Assembly: GCA_947628675.1 (NCBI GenBank)
Contig: CANRAR010000004.1
Coordinates: forward strand, 62,001 to 126,000
Source of the DNA: an uncultured Clostridia bacterium
GTDB taxonomy: Bacteria; Bacillota; Clostridia; Christensenellales; Borkfalkiaceae
Direction of reading: 5' to 3'
DNA: 64,000 bases
Shown here one piece after another: positions 1 to 7,581 of the stretch. The notes under the pieces are model-generated. The model was given only the letters and a program-made list of their open reading frames with translations, ran no database searches and was not told the DNA's origin. Position 1 is the first letter of the stretch. Every line of letters starts with the position of its first letter. The position numbers were made by a program, and so were the translations under genes.

Positions 1-212
1 TGAATGACGGCGATCACCCGCCCGCAAAATTCGCGCACGGGCACCTCCACGCCCAAAAGGTATGCGTCCTGCTCCTCACCGTCCGCCGCAATGACCCCTT
101 GGATATAGCCGTAATTGACGGGATACACGATGTCGCTGTGGTTGGGGTGAACACTTCCGAGCGGTCTGTCGATCACAACGGTGACCTGTTTTCCGATGAC
201 ACTTTCCGCCAT
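1..212 (-). CDS. Inorganic pyrophosphatase-like protein (3' part outside window)
   Basis: An open frame starts at ATG 212-210, one base after the stop of the upstream FMN reductase (TAA C ATG), and runs off the left edge after about 70 codons. The visible N-terminus contains DRPLGS, YPVNYGYI, DGEEQDAYLLG and CGRVIAVIH. These motifs are typical of the small clostridial proteins annotated as inorganic pyrophosphatase, which hydrolyse PPi to phosphate in the cytosol. It is the last visible gene of the operon that starts at the promoter near 3870. Only about half of the expected protein is visible, so the active site cannot be checked. Confidence 0.72.
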   Translation of the reverse strand, partial: MAESVIGKQVTVVIDRPLGSVHPNHSDIVYPVNYGYIQGVIAADGEEQDAYLLGVEVPVREFCGRVIAVI

Positions 213-213
213 G

Positions 214-837
214 TTACCGGATAAAGTTCGTCGAGATGCGCCTCTCGTACGGCGGGAAGCAAATCCCCTTCTCCTCGCCCGCCTCGATGCACTTCATAAG
301 CCACGCGATGTTGCGCCCGAGCGTCCGCATCGTCTGCAACCCCTCGCCGTCCTCCAAGACTTCCTCGGGCGTGTTGCCGTGCACCTGGTTCCAATACTGC
401 GAGGAGACGACGGGCATACTGTTGATCGTAAAGTACTTATTCAGCCTGTCGAAGGCCGCCGTCGCGCCGCCCCGTCTGCAACTGACGACCGCCGCGCCGA
501 GTTTGCCCTGAAAGCCGCTCCCCGCGTAGAAGAGCCTGTCGGCAAACGCGCAGATCTGTCCGCTCGGGGCGGCGTAGTAGACGGGCGAACCAAGCACGAT
601 CGCGCCGTATTCGGGAAGCCGCGCAATGGTCTCGTTGACGGCGTCGCCACCGAACGCACATCTTCCCGTCTTACGGCAGGCGCGGCAGGCGATGCACCCC
701 GCAATGGGTTTTGTGCCGAGCCACAGAATTTCCGCCTCCACGCCCTCCTCTTCGAGCGTCCGCTTCACCTCATTCAAAGCGGTGAACGTGCACCCCTTCT
801 CGTGCGGGCTTCCGTTTACAAGCAAAACTTTTTTCAT
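214..837 (-). CDS. Flavodoxin-fold NAD(P)H-dependent FMN reductase
   Basis: The 207-residue protein opens with MKKVLLVNGSPHEKGCT, the FMN-phosphate binding loop of the NADPH-dependent FMN reductase/iron-sulfur flavoprotein group. A CIACRACRKTGRC cysteine cluster lies near residues 48-60, as in iron-sulfur flavoproteins, and VLGSPVYYAAPSGQ forms the second flavin loop. It probably shuttles electrons from a reduced nicotinamide or ferredoxin to small acceptors in the cytosol. It is packed between the azoreductase-like gene and the pyrophosphatase with one-base gaps, so the genes are cotranscribed. Its substrate is unknown. Confidence 0.85.
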   Translation of the reverse strand: MKKVLLVNGSPHEKGCTFTALNEVKRTLEEEGVEAEILWLGTKPIAGCIACRACRKTGRCAFGGDAVNETIARLPEYGAIVLGSPVYYAAPSGQICAFADRLFYAGSGFQGKLGAAVVSCRRGGATAAFDRLNKYFTINSMPVVSSQYWNQVHGNTPEEVLEDGEGLQTMRTLGRNIAWLMKCIEAGEEKGICFPPYERRISTNFIR

Positions 838-838
838 C

Positions 839-1426
839 TCAAACCTCCAAACTTTTGGCGAGTTCCCCCGCCGCGGCCTCTGCCCGTGCGAGCCGCGCCT
901 CCCCCTCTTCGGGAGAAATGACGTCCAGCCCGTAGCACGAGACCGACTGAAATTCCATAATGCCGAAAAAGCGGCAGAGCGCCTTCAAATAGGGCGTCGC
1001 CTGCTCCTGCTCGTCGCCGTCGGGAATATCCAGCCCGCGCGTCGTGAGATACACCATGCGCTCTGCGCGGCACTTCCCCATGCACGTCTCCCCGTCGAAG
1101 GCGATGCCCGAGACGGACACGTGCTCGAAGTACGTTTTGAGTTTGGCGGGGATACCCATGTCCCAGAACGGCGCGGCAACGACCACCATGTCCGCGGCCG
1201 CAAACTGCTTGGCAAGGTCGAACATGGGTGCCTCGTAATCGCCCGCATCGGTCATGGTGTTGCGCGCTTCCAGCGTCTCCCGCCCGAGCGGAACAATTCC
1301 CAGCGCCTCCACATCCACACGCGCGACACGGTACCCCTCGAGCGCATGGAAAAAGGCGCGTGAAAGGCGCGCCGTTCTCGAAATATCCCCGCGGATACAG
1401 CAATCCACAAAGAGCGCTTGTTTCAT
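839..1426 (-). CDS. FMN-dependent NADH-azoreductase-like flavoprotein
   Basis: The start is placed at ATG 1426-1424, which overlaps the upstream stop as ATGA and has GGGAGG just upstream. The longer frame up to 1486 lacks support. The 195-residue product (MKQALFVDCCIRGD...) has the Flavodoxin_2 fold: an RGDISRTARLSRAF phosphate loop, AAPFWDMGIPAKLKTYFEHV as the flavin-binding segment, and a late YLTTRG. Family members use NADH and FMN for two-electron reduction of azo compounds or quinones in the cytosol. Its neighbours are all flavin or Fe-S redox proteins, which favours a detoxification role. The true substrate is unknown. Confidence 0.82.
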   Translation of the reverse strand: MKQALFVDCCIRGDISRTARLSRAFFHALEGYRVARVDVEALGIVPLGRETLEARNTMTDAGDYEAPMFDLAKQFAAADMVVVAAPFWDMGIPAKLKTYFEHVSVSGIAFDGETCMGKCRAERMVYLTTRGLDIPDGDEQEQATPYLKALCRFFGIMEFQSVSCYGLDVISPEEGEARLARAEAAAGELAKSLEV

Positions 1427-2289
1427 TTTGCCTCCCTTTCCCTGTCCTCCGCGTTGTGGAAATAGCGGATGTACGACTTCCTGCAATAGCGCTGCACCTC
1501 GCCGTCCTCGGCGGCCTCGCCTTCAAAGGTGTATTTGCCGTTGACGCGCCAGCCGTTCAAGAGCGAAATTTTGAGGGCGTCCTCGGGGCAGGAGAACGCG
1601 CACCCCATGCACCCCACGCAGGAGCGCTTGAACTTGGGTTTCCCGTCCACCATCTCGATGTTGCCCTGCGGACAAATTTTGGCACACGCGCCGCACCCGA
1701 CGCACTTGTCCGTCGCCTTGAAGTGGTGCCCGATAAAGGGCATGGCGGTGTGTTCGATGCGCAAGACAAAGGTGAACATCCGCTTGAAGATATTCACGCC
1801 CTCGCGTTTGCCGCCGCCCGCCGAAATTTCATCCGCCGCCGCGGGAAGGCGCAATTCCGCCGCCCGCCACATCCGCGCCGCCATCTTATCCGAATGGCGG
1901 AAGATGATGTTGTACGGCATCACGTAGCGGTATTCGCCCCGCACCGTATAGCCCCTGTGCTTCAAAATGCGGCGGGGCGTAATGGCGGAGGCATCGTTCA
2001 TCCTCAAAGGCTCGCCCGACGTGCGCACGAGGTACACGGGGCGCGGGTGTTTCTTGTCCGCCTTGGGGAATGTCTTTAAGAATTTGAGAACGGCCGTCGG
2101 CGCGTTGAACGCGTGTACGGGAAAGCCGATGAGCACCACGTCATACGCGCGCGGGTCGGGATATTCGCTATCCGCGCGGATGGAGAAAGTCTCCGTCTCG
2201 TGTCCGCGGGCTTCGAGTTCCTCCGCGAGGCGGTCGCATACCCGCCGCGTGTTGCCCGTGCCCGAGAACACGAAAAACGCCGCCCTCAC
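1423..2289 (-). CDS. EFR1-family flavodoxin-ferredoxin protein
   Basis: The 288-residue protein has an N-terminal flavodoxin domain (FVFSGTGNTRRVCDRLAEEL, IGFPVHAFNAPTAV). Two [4Fe-4S] motifs follow near residues 194-230: CVGCGACAKICP and CVGCMGCAFSCP. This is the EFR1 architecture that is common in anaerobic Clostridia, where it is thought to move electrons between ferredoxin and flavin carriers. The first codon overlaps the stop of the epimerase gene by four bases, and its own stop overlaps the next start, so translation is coupled. A second EFR1 gene sits at 4083-4874. No specific partner is identified. Confidence 0.88.
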   Translation of the reverse strand: MRAAFFVFSGTGNTRRVCDRLAEELEARGHETETFSIRADSEYPDPRAYDVVLIGFPVHAFNAPTAVLKFLKTFPKADKKHPRPVYLVRTSGEPLRMNDASAITPRRILKHRGYTVRGEYRYVMPYNIIFRHSDKMAARMWRAAELRLPAAADEISAGGGKREGVNIFKRMFTFVLRIEHTAMPFIGHHFKATDKCVGCGACAKICPQGNIEMVDGKPKFKRSCVGCMGCAFSCPEDALKISLLNGWRVNGKYTFEGEAAEDGEVQRYCRKSYIRYFHNAEDREREAK

Positions 2290-3821
2290 TTCTCTTCCTC
2301 CGATACGGTGGCGTTGCCGTCCTCGTCGAAGTCATAGAGATAATTCTCTTCGGGGTCGTGGGAATCGTACCACACCTGCGCGTAGAAGGGCATCTTCTTT
2401 GCGAGCCTGTCGAACATCCACGGCGTGGGCTGGCAGCAAGCGGGGCACCAATGCCCGCCGCGGAGCACGGTGTAGGGGCTGGCCTCGAACTCATGCCCTT
2501 CACAGCACTTCCACACGAGTTTCTTGTACGCGTCGCCCTTTTTCATCGTCTCGGAGACAACTTCCCCGCCGCGGAACTGCGCGGCCTGCCGCATATCCTC
2601 GATGTCCCATTCCTCCTGCGGCTTGCTCTCGTCGTAGCCGTGGTCGAGGAGCACGGCGTTCTCCACTTTCCGCATCTCGTCGTAGTCGCCGAAGTCGCCC
2701 TTGGCGATGAGTTTCACGCCCTCCCACTTGCCGGGGAGCGCCCTCGCCTTCTCCATGCCGCCGAACGTCGCCGTAACGCGCGCCGTGTCGCCGTTTTTCA
2801 CCCAGCGGTAGGGCGAATTTTTATGGTTGCGGAGCCTGCGGAAGAGGAAGAGGTCGATAAGCCCCTTGGGCACGAACTTCCCGAGTTTGTACAATTTGTG
2901 CTGACTTCCGATCCACTTCCAATATTCGTGCACGTCGTCGCGCTGATAGTGGAAAAGCTTTTCGAGTTCGCCGCCGTCATAGAACCACAGCCCGTGGAAG
3001 TTGCGCGCCGCGAGGTATTTGGGCTTGAAGAATTTCTCCGCCGAGCCGCCGATGATGGCAAACCCGTCGTTGAAGGTATCGTAGCCCGTCTCCATGCCCT
3101 TGAAGCCCGAGCCGATGTTGTAAATTTTCTTCCAGAACGAGGGCACTTCCCCCGCCATGTCGCGCTCTAAAATGCGCTTGATGAGGTAGCCGCTGTCGCG
3201 CGAGGACACCCACTCGAGGGGCGCATTGAGCGCCGTGTGGAACATGAGCCCGTCCGAGATATTGTCGTGCATCATGTTGGGGTGAAGCATGGCAGTCTGG
3301 CGGAGCACGACCCACATTTTGAGCCCCGCGTCGAGGCAATGCCGCTCGCCGTACAACTTGTGCATGGCGTAGTGGTCGAAGGGGCTGACGAGGAGCGGGT
3401 CTCCCACTCTGCCGAAGGGGTGTTTTTCGTTGCGGTTGCCGTAAAGGGCGACCGTGGAGATGTGGATGTACTTGGGTTGCGGCTTGCAATCGGCGACGGC
3501 GTCGATGAGGGCGACCGCGCCCAAAAGGTTGCACTCCTCGCTCGCGGAGGGACTTGCATCCGAGTGGGGCGGGATGACCGCCGCCATGTGCACGACGTAG
3601 TCGGCATCCTTCACGAGCGCCTCGCAGGCCTTCGAGTCGGCGATGGTGCCGCGCACGATCTCGATGCGCTCCCCGTACTGTTTTTTGAGCGCCTTGGCGA
3701 GTTTATTATTTTTCTTTTTGAGGGAAAGAAGAACGCGGCAAACGACGTTCGGAAGTTCCATCGTCTGTGCGAGGGCTTCCCTGCCCATGTTTCCGCTTGT
3801 CCCGGTCATTGCGATTCTCAT
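2286..3821 (-). CDS. NAD-dependent epimerase/dehydratase with C-terminal zinc-binding domain
   Basis: The start is ATG 3821-3819, with GGGGAA about nine bases upstream; the frame could extend to 3854, but no ribosome site lies there. The 511-residue product begins MRIAMTGTSGNMG, a Rossmann glycine motif. It has YHIST-like and YAMHKLYGE (YxxxK) features of extended short-chain dehydrogenases, so it should act on a nucleotide sugar or similar hydroxy compound. From about residue 400 it departs from that family: a WKCCEGHEFEAS...HWCPAC segment looks like a treble-clef zinc site of the DUF4379 type. It is the first gene of the operon. The sugar substrate is unknown. Confidence 0.8.
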   Translation of the reverse strand: MRIAMTGTSGNMGREALAQTMELPNVVCRVLLSLKKKNNKLAKALKKQYGERIEIVRGTIADSKACEALVKDADYVVHMAAVIPPHSDASPSASEECNLLGAVALIDAVADCKPQPKYIHISTVALYGNRNEKHPFGRVGDPLLVSPFDHYAMHKLYGERHCLDAGLKMWVVLRQTAMLHPNMMHDNISDGLMFHTALNAPLEWVSSRDSGYLIKRILERDMAGEVPSFWKKIYNIGSGFKGMETGYDTFNDGFAIIGGSAEKFFKPKYLAARNFHGLWFYDGGELEKLFHYQRDDVHEYWKWIGSQHKLYKLGKFVPKGLIDLFLFRRLRNHKNSPYRWVKNGDTARVTATFGGMEKARALPGKWEGVKLIAKGDFGDYDEMRKVENAVLLDHGYDESKPQEEWDIEDMRQAAQFRGGEVVSETMKKGDAYKKLVWKCCEGHEFEASPYTVLRGGHWCPACCQPTPWMFDRLAKKMPFYAQVWYDSHDPEENYLYDFDEDGNATVSEEEK

Positions 3822-3857
3822 TGGTACGTTTCCCCATCCTAAAAATAAATTCAATTC

Positions 3858-3886
3858 AGTATAAGATTTTTCCGCGGACTTGTCAA
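3858..3886 (-). promoter_or_regulatory. Sigma-A promoter of the epimerase-EFR1 operon
   Basis: On the minus strand, TTGACA (3886-3881) and TATACT (3863-3858) are separated by exactly 17 bp. Transcription would start near 3851, about 30 bases before the epimerase start codon. Confidence 0.85.
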
Positions 3887-4003
3887 CCCCGTAATGCTTT
3901 TGTATGACGGAAATTTTGGGAAAATAAGAAAAATTCCGTCATTCCCCCCGCCATGCCCCGCCTCCACGTCATATCATAGCCCCACTTTTCCTCACATCTA
4001 TTT

Positions 4004-4062
4004 CCTCATACCGAGTTGCCGCCCGCCGCGCAGAGCGCGGCGGGCGGCAACGAGTGTATCTT
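4004..4062 (-). repeat. Palindromic repeat, family 1, copy a
   Basis: Read on the minus strand, AAGATACACTCG, a perfect 16-bp stem with loop TCT, then CTCGGTATGAGG. The same flanks with different GC-rich stems occur at 19826, 27915 and 53922. It lies 20 bases past the stop of the EFR1 gene at 4083, so it may also end transcription, although no long T-run follows. The rest of 3887-4003 shows nothing further. Confidence 0.8.
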
Positions 4063-4082
4063 TCCTATCTTCCGTCGAGCCT

Positions 4083-4874
4083 TCACTCCCCCAAAAACTC
4101 TTCCAACCGATACTGCTCCACGACCTCTTTGCCCACGAGGGTCACCGCCCTCTGCGGGCACACGGAAATACAGCGGTAGCACATGGTGCACTTCCCGTGC
4201 GGCACGGCGAGGCTCTCTTCCACCGTCAGATTTTTCATCGGGCAGAGACGCGCGCACACGCCGCACCCCACGCACCGCGCCCCGTCTATTTTCAGTTTGT
4301 CGCAGTAATTTTTCGTCTTGCCGTAGAACCAGAGCCGCTGCCCCAAGAGCCCGACAATATGCGCGAAGAACCCCAGCCCGTCGCGCGGATATTTCCCACT
4401 TTGTATCCCCTCGGCAGCGCGCCCGATCTTCTCCTCGGCGCGGCGAATTAAATCGCGCTTCTCCTCCTTGCTCTTCTTCAAGAGTTTGCTGTCGCACACG
4501 CTGTCGGGCATCTTGAGGTGCAGGCCGCCCAAAATTTTCGCCCCGCACTTTTTGAGGAGCCGCGCCGCACACCCCGCACCGTCGCCGCTGAACGCCCCCA
4601 TCGTGGCGAGACACAAAACGTTCTTCCCCCGCCATAGTTCCTTATTTTGAAGAATAAACTCCCGCACCATCTTGGGTGCATTGGAATACTGCACGGGATA
4701 GCCGAGAACAATATTCTCATGCGCCGCGACGGCGGAGGGGGCTACCATGTCCTCGATGGCAACGCACGGCGCGCCTTCGTCCAACAATTTCACGAGGCGG
4801 GAAACGCAGTACTTCGTGTTCCCCGTGCCGCTCAGATACACCCCGCAAAACTTATGTTCCATCTCGCCGCCCAT
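4083..4874 (-). CDS. EFR1-family flavodoxin-ferredoxin protein (second copy)
   Basis: The 263-residue product has a flavodoxin-like N-terminus (GVYLSGTGNTKYCVSRLVK, LGYPVQYSNAPKMV). Two [4Fe-4S] motifs lie at about residues 200-240: CVGCGVCARLCP and CTMCYRCISVCP. The order matches the other EFR1 protein in this window, though the two diverge strongly. The start ATG directly follows the TGA of the upstream GNAT gene; a second ATG four codons later (4862) is also possible. Its expected role is electron transfer between ferredoxin and flavin carriers. Confidence 0.87.
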   Translation of the reverse strand: MGGEMEHKFCGVYLSGTGNTKYCVSRLVKLLDEGAPCVAIEDMVAPSAVAAHENIVLGYPVQYSNAPKMVREFILQNKELWRGKNVLCLATMGAFSGDGAGCAARLLKKCGAKILGGLHLKMPDSVCDSKLLKKSKEEKRDLIRRAEEKIGRAAEGIQSGKYPRDGLGFFAHIVGLLGQRLWFYGKTKNYCDKLKIDGARCVGCGVCARLCPMKNLTVEESLAVPHGKCTMCYRCISVCPQRAVTLVGKEVVEQYRLEEFLGE

Positions 4875-5447
4875 TCATCCTTTTTTGTTTTTGAAGTACT
4901 CTTCCCGCAGAATGCCGCGCTCCACAATATCGACGCGCTCGCCCGTCGTGGGGCAGCGGAAGTACTCTCTGCGCGTCCCCTCATAGGCGAGCCCGCACTT
5001 TTCCATGACGCGGGAGGAGCCGAGATTTTCCGCCGCGTGTTCGCCGTCGATGCGGAAAAATCCCACTTCCTCAAAGCAATAGCGCAGAACTTCGGAGAGC
5101 GCCTCGGTCATGATGCCCTTCCCCCACCACGCCTTGCCCATGCAGTAACCGATCGTGCCGCGTTCCTGAAATTCGTCCGCGCGCAGAACGGCAATGTCGC
5201 CGATGAGGACGTTCCCCTCTTTCAGGACGATCGCCCAATGGTAGATATGCGGCTCGCCGCTCTCCTCTTCCCACATTTTGAGAAGGGCGCGCGTCAATTC
5301 GATATCCCCGTGCGGCGTCCAGGTGAGATATTTCGTGACGTCGGGATCGTTCATCCAATGCGCGAACGCCTCCTCGGCGTCGCTCTCCCTCCACCTGCGG
5401 AGGAGCAGCCGCTCCGTTTCCAAATCTTTCGTGCCCTTGTGTTGCAT
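4875..5447 (-). CDS. GNAT-family N-acetyltransferase (RimJ/RimL type)
   Basis: The start is placed at ATG 5447-5445 with GGAGAG upstream; the frame runs to 5501 but the extension has no ribosome site and covers the promoter. The 190-residue protein begins MQHKGTKDLETERLLLRRW, the classic opening of RimJ/RimL-like acetyltransferases. It carries IGYCMGKAWWGKGIMTEAL, the acetyl-CoA pyrophosphate loop, and AENLGSSRVMEKCGL at motif B. It should transfer acetyl from acetyl-CoA to an amino group. The substrate (ribosomal protein, amino sugar or drug) is not evident. It is the first gene of a two-gene operon with the EFR1 protein. Confidence 0.88.
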   Translation of the reverse strand: MQHKGTKDLETERLLLRRWRESDAEEAFAHWMNDPDVTKYLTWTPHGDIELTRALLKMWEEESGEPHIYHWAIVLKEGNVLIGDIAVLRADEFQERGTIGYCMGKAWWGKGIMTEALSEVLRYCFEEVGFFRIDGEHAAENLGSSRVMEKCGLAYEGTRREYFRCPTTGERVDIVERGILREEYFKNKKG

Positions 5448-5477
5448 AGGTCTCTCCGTAAAATTTTCTTTTCCGCA

Positions 5478-5506
5478 ATTATACCATACCCCCGCAGCCA
5501 AATCAA
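5478..5506 (-). promoter_or_regulatory. Promoter of the GNAT-EFR1 operon
   Basis: Minus-strand TTGATT (5506-5501), a 17-bp spacer and TATAAT (5483-5478) lie about 30 bases before the GNAT start. Confidence 0.8.
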
Positions 5507-5534
5507 GCCCGAAAATCCCGCCCGAATGGGAATG

Positions 5535-5774
5535 TCAACTTTTCGGAGGATATTTAACCGGCGGAACAAAATCGTGTACGAGCAAGTCCTCCTCATGGAC
5601 GAGAATGTCCGCAATATCCTTTCCCGTAAAAAACTCCGAGAAAATTACTTGCCATTTATCGCCTATCTTCTCCTCGGACATGATTGCCCCGAACATCCCC
5701 TTGTGTACGCCGTACTTTGCATATTCCTCTTTCTCTACGATAAGTTCCACCAAATCCAAATATTTCAACTTCAT
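5535..5774 (-). CDS. Small DUF4926-like protein
   Basis: The 79-residue acidic protein starts at ATG 5774 behind GGAGGG. Its pattern is YLDLVELIVE, then YGVHKGMFGAI, a WQVIFSEF strand and HEEDLLVHDF. This resembles the short beta-barrel DUF4926 group, in which a D-V-V start, a G-x-x-G turn and a late acidic D-L recur. Function is not known for that group. A TATAAT lies about 20 bases upstream of the ribosome site but no good -35 was seen. It stands alone between the GNAT operon and the hemolysin III gene. The family call is tentative. Confidence 0.5.
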   Translation of the reverse strand: MKLKYLDLVELIVEKEEYAKYGVHKGMFGAIMSEEKIGDKWQVIFSEFFTGKDIADILVHEEDLLVHDFVPPVKYPPKS

Positions 5775-5910
5775 GCTTACCCTCCAAGCGGCGTATTATA
5801 GGTGATGCGGCCTTTCGGGCGCACCGGCCGCCCCGTGATCTATTTCATCTTTCTTGCATAGAATACCACTGTTTTTATAGAATTTCAACTGAATTTTACT
5901 TTGAAGCGGC

Positions 5911-5950
5911 GAAAAGCAAAGTCCCGCCCGAAATCCGAGCAGGACTTTTC
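5911..5950 (-). terminator. Probable terminator of the hemolysin III gene
   Basis: A minus-strand hairpin pairs AAAGTCC with GGACTTT and is followed by GCTTTT. It lies about 70 bases after the stop at 6021. The remaining bases between 5775 and 6020 show a GC-rich imperfect hairpin near 5805-5835 and nothing else recognisable. Confidence 0.5.
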
Positions 5951-6020
5951 CCGATAAGGCACAGCGAAACTTTTGAGACGGATGCGCTCACCCCTTTTTC
6001 CATCGCCCCCCGCAACTCAA

Positions 6021-6695
6021 TCAGATCATAAGCACAATGCTCGCAAATTGCAGCACGGTGCCGAGGATGACGAAGAGGTGCCACACGCTGTGGAAAAATT
6101 TCACCCTCTTCCCGAAGGCGAAGAACACGATGCCCGACGTATAGGCAATGCCGCCCGCAAGCAACAGCCAAAAACACGCCGCCGAGACGATGCGATAGAG
6201 CGGCACGAGGAAGGCGATCGCCATCCACCCCGCCACAAAGTACAGCGCCATCGAGATGCTCTTCACGACGATATTTTTCATGGCGATGGCGTTCATGGTG
6301 ATGCCCACCGCCGCGATGCCCCACTCCGCGCCGAGTACCGCCCAGCCCACCGTCGTGCCGTAGAGGGGCACGAGGCAGTACACCGAATACGTCCCCGCGA
6401 TCAGCAAAAATATCGTGCAGTGGTCGAAGATGCGGAACACCGCCTTCGCCCTGCCCGTGGGCAGAAAGTGATATAAAGCGCTCATCGTGTACAGCGTGAC
6501 GACGCCGAACCCGTACAGGAGCACCGCTACCGTCGCCGCCGTGCCGTCCGCAAGCGCTAGAAGCACTGCAGTGAACACGACGCCCAGTCCGCCGCCCGCA
6601 ATGTGCGATACGGCGTTGAAGATCTCCTCCCCCTTAGTATAGTAGGCGGGGTAGCGCGAACGGGTGCCCCTTCTGTCTACAATGATGTTTTCCAT
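6021..6695 (-). CDS. Hemolysin III family (YqfA/PAQR-type) membrane protein
   Basis: The start is ATG 6695-6693 with GGAGG seven bases upstream; the frame to 6764 crosses the promoter. The 224-residue product has seven predicted membrane segments and family signatures: GEEIFNAVSHIAGGGLG near residue 20, SALYHFL, FRIFDHCTIFLLIAGTYSVY, and HSVWHLFVILG at the end. The conserved Ser, His, Asp and His residues match the zinc-site pattern of the PAQR/alkaline ceramidase superfamily. Despite the family name, the physiological role is uncertain. It is a single gene with its own promoter. Confidence 0.92.
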   Translation of the reverse strand: MENIIVDRRGTRSRYPAYYTKGEEIFNAVSHIAGGGLGVVFTAVLLALADGTAATVAVLLYGFGVVTLYTMSALYHFLPTGRAKAVFRIFDHCTIFLLIAGTYSVYCLVPLYGTTVGWAVLGAEWGIAAVGITMNAIAMKNIVVKSISMALYFVAGWMAIAFLVPLYRIVSAACFWLLLAGGIAYTSGIVFFAFGKRVKFFHSVWHLFVILGTVLQFASIVLMI

Positions 6696-6714
6696 GGTTG
6701 CCTCCGGTGCCCCC

Positions 6715-6743
6715 ATTGTAGCAACGCCGCCCGCCGAACGCAA
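6715..6743 (-). promoter_or_regulatory. Promoter of the hemolysin III gene
   Basis: Minus-strand TTGCGT (6743-6738), a 17-bp spacer and TACAAT (6720-6715), about 20 bases before the start. Confidence 0.65.
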
Positions 6744-6792
6744 CCTATTTCTTCCCGCCGTCACGCTACTCTTTTTTTGCCCATTCTATCGT

Positions 6793-6825
6793 AAAAAACG
6801 GGCGCTCTACTCAGAGTAGAGCGCC
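6793..6825 (-). terminator. Terminator of the zinc-ribbon gene
   Basis: A perfect hairpin (GGCGCTCTACTC with GAGTAGAGCGCC) is followed on the minus strand by GTTTTTTAC. It lies 20 bases after the stop at 6845. Confidence 0.85.
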
Positions 6826-6844
6826 ATTCTACCGCCTTGAAAGT

Positions 6845-7195
6845 TTACCGCAGCACGACGAAAATGACGATGGCGACGGCAATCGCAACGGCAATGCCGA
6901 TGACAGAGCAGGCGATCTTTATCTTCCTGTACTTTTCGGGATCGACGGGCTTGTACCCCGCCGGCACGAGCGCGCTCTTGCAGTACGGGCACACCGTCAT
7001 GTGGTCGAGAACATTTTTCCCGCAGTGCGGGCAGATAGCGACGTGCCTTTCCACCCGCGCCCTGTGCTTCTCCTCGCGCCGCGCATTTTTCTGCGCCTTC
7101 TTCTCTTCGCTTTGCAACTTCTTTTGCGCTTTCTTCTCTTCGCTTTTCACTTTCTCCTGCACCTTTTTCTCTTCTCTCTCCGCTTTCTTCTCCAC
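6845..7195 (-). CDS. Zinc-ribbon protein with Lys/Glu coiled coil and membrane anchor
   Basis: The 116-residue product starts at GTG 7195 behind GGAGGAG. Residues 1-50 are a charged Lys/Glu/Gln-rich coil. A zinc ribbon follows (CPHCGKNVLDHMTVCPYC, residues 55-72), and one transmembrane helix closes the protein (IACSVIGIAVAIAVAIVIFVVL). The ribbon should face the cytosol. The same charged composition continues upstream to about 7450 but in shifted frames, so this may be the 3' part of a longer, frameshifted gene. No function is known for this layout. Confidence 0.6.
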   Translation of the reverse strand: MEKKAEREEKKVQEKVKSEEKKAQKKLQSEEKKAQKNARREEKHRARVERHVAICPHCGKNVLDHMTVCPYCKSALVPAGYKPVDPEKYRKIKIACSVIGIAVAIAVAIVIFVVLR

Positions 7196-7344
7196 CCTTT
7201 TCTCCTCCGTACCTTCACCCGCGCCTTCGTCTTTTCTATCTGCTTCTTTTATCTCTATGCTTTCTCCCGCGCCTTTTTTCTTCTCGCTCCGCCTTCCCCC
7301 GCGCCTTCGTCTCTTCCTCCGCGCTCTCTTCCCTGCCCTCTTCT

Positions 7345-7446
7345 CTATTCACTTTCTTCTTTTCTCTCTACGATTCCTTCTTTCATCCCTGCGCATTTTT
7401 CCGCACCTTTTACTCTTCTCTCCCGCGCCTTCTTCTCTTCGTCCAT
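7345..7446 (-). pseudogene. Possible 5' fragment of the Lys/Glu-rich gene
   Basis: A 33-codon frame from ATG 7446 encodes MDEEKKARERRV... with the same charged composition as the zinc-ribbon protein downstream. It ends at TAG 7345. The purine-rich stretch between 7345 and 7195 stays open in other frames. It could be the broken N-terminus of one coiled-coil protein, or merely a purine-rich tract. Confidence 0.25.
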
Positions 7447-7524
7447 ACCGAGATGATACCACATTTTCCGCCGCATTGCAACCCGTATGGGGCACGGAAA
7501 ATACAGGAAATTCGCCGAAAAGTA

Positions 7525-7553
7525 TTTACAAATCGCCAAATGTGTTGTATCCT
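7525..7553 (+). promoter_or_regulatory. Candidate promoter of the YcjF-like gene
   Basis: TTTACA (7525-7530), a 17-bp spacer and TATCCT (7548-7553), about 28 bases before the start codon. Confidence 0.5.
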
Positions 7554-7581
7554 TAATATACGTCACAGGGCGGAGGTCGGT

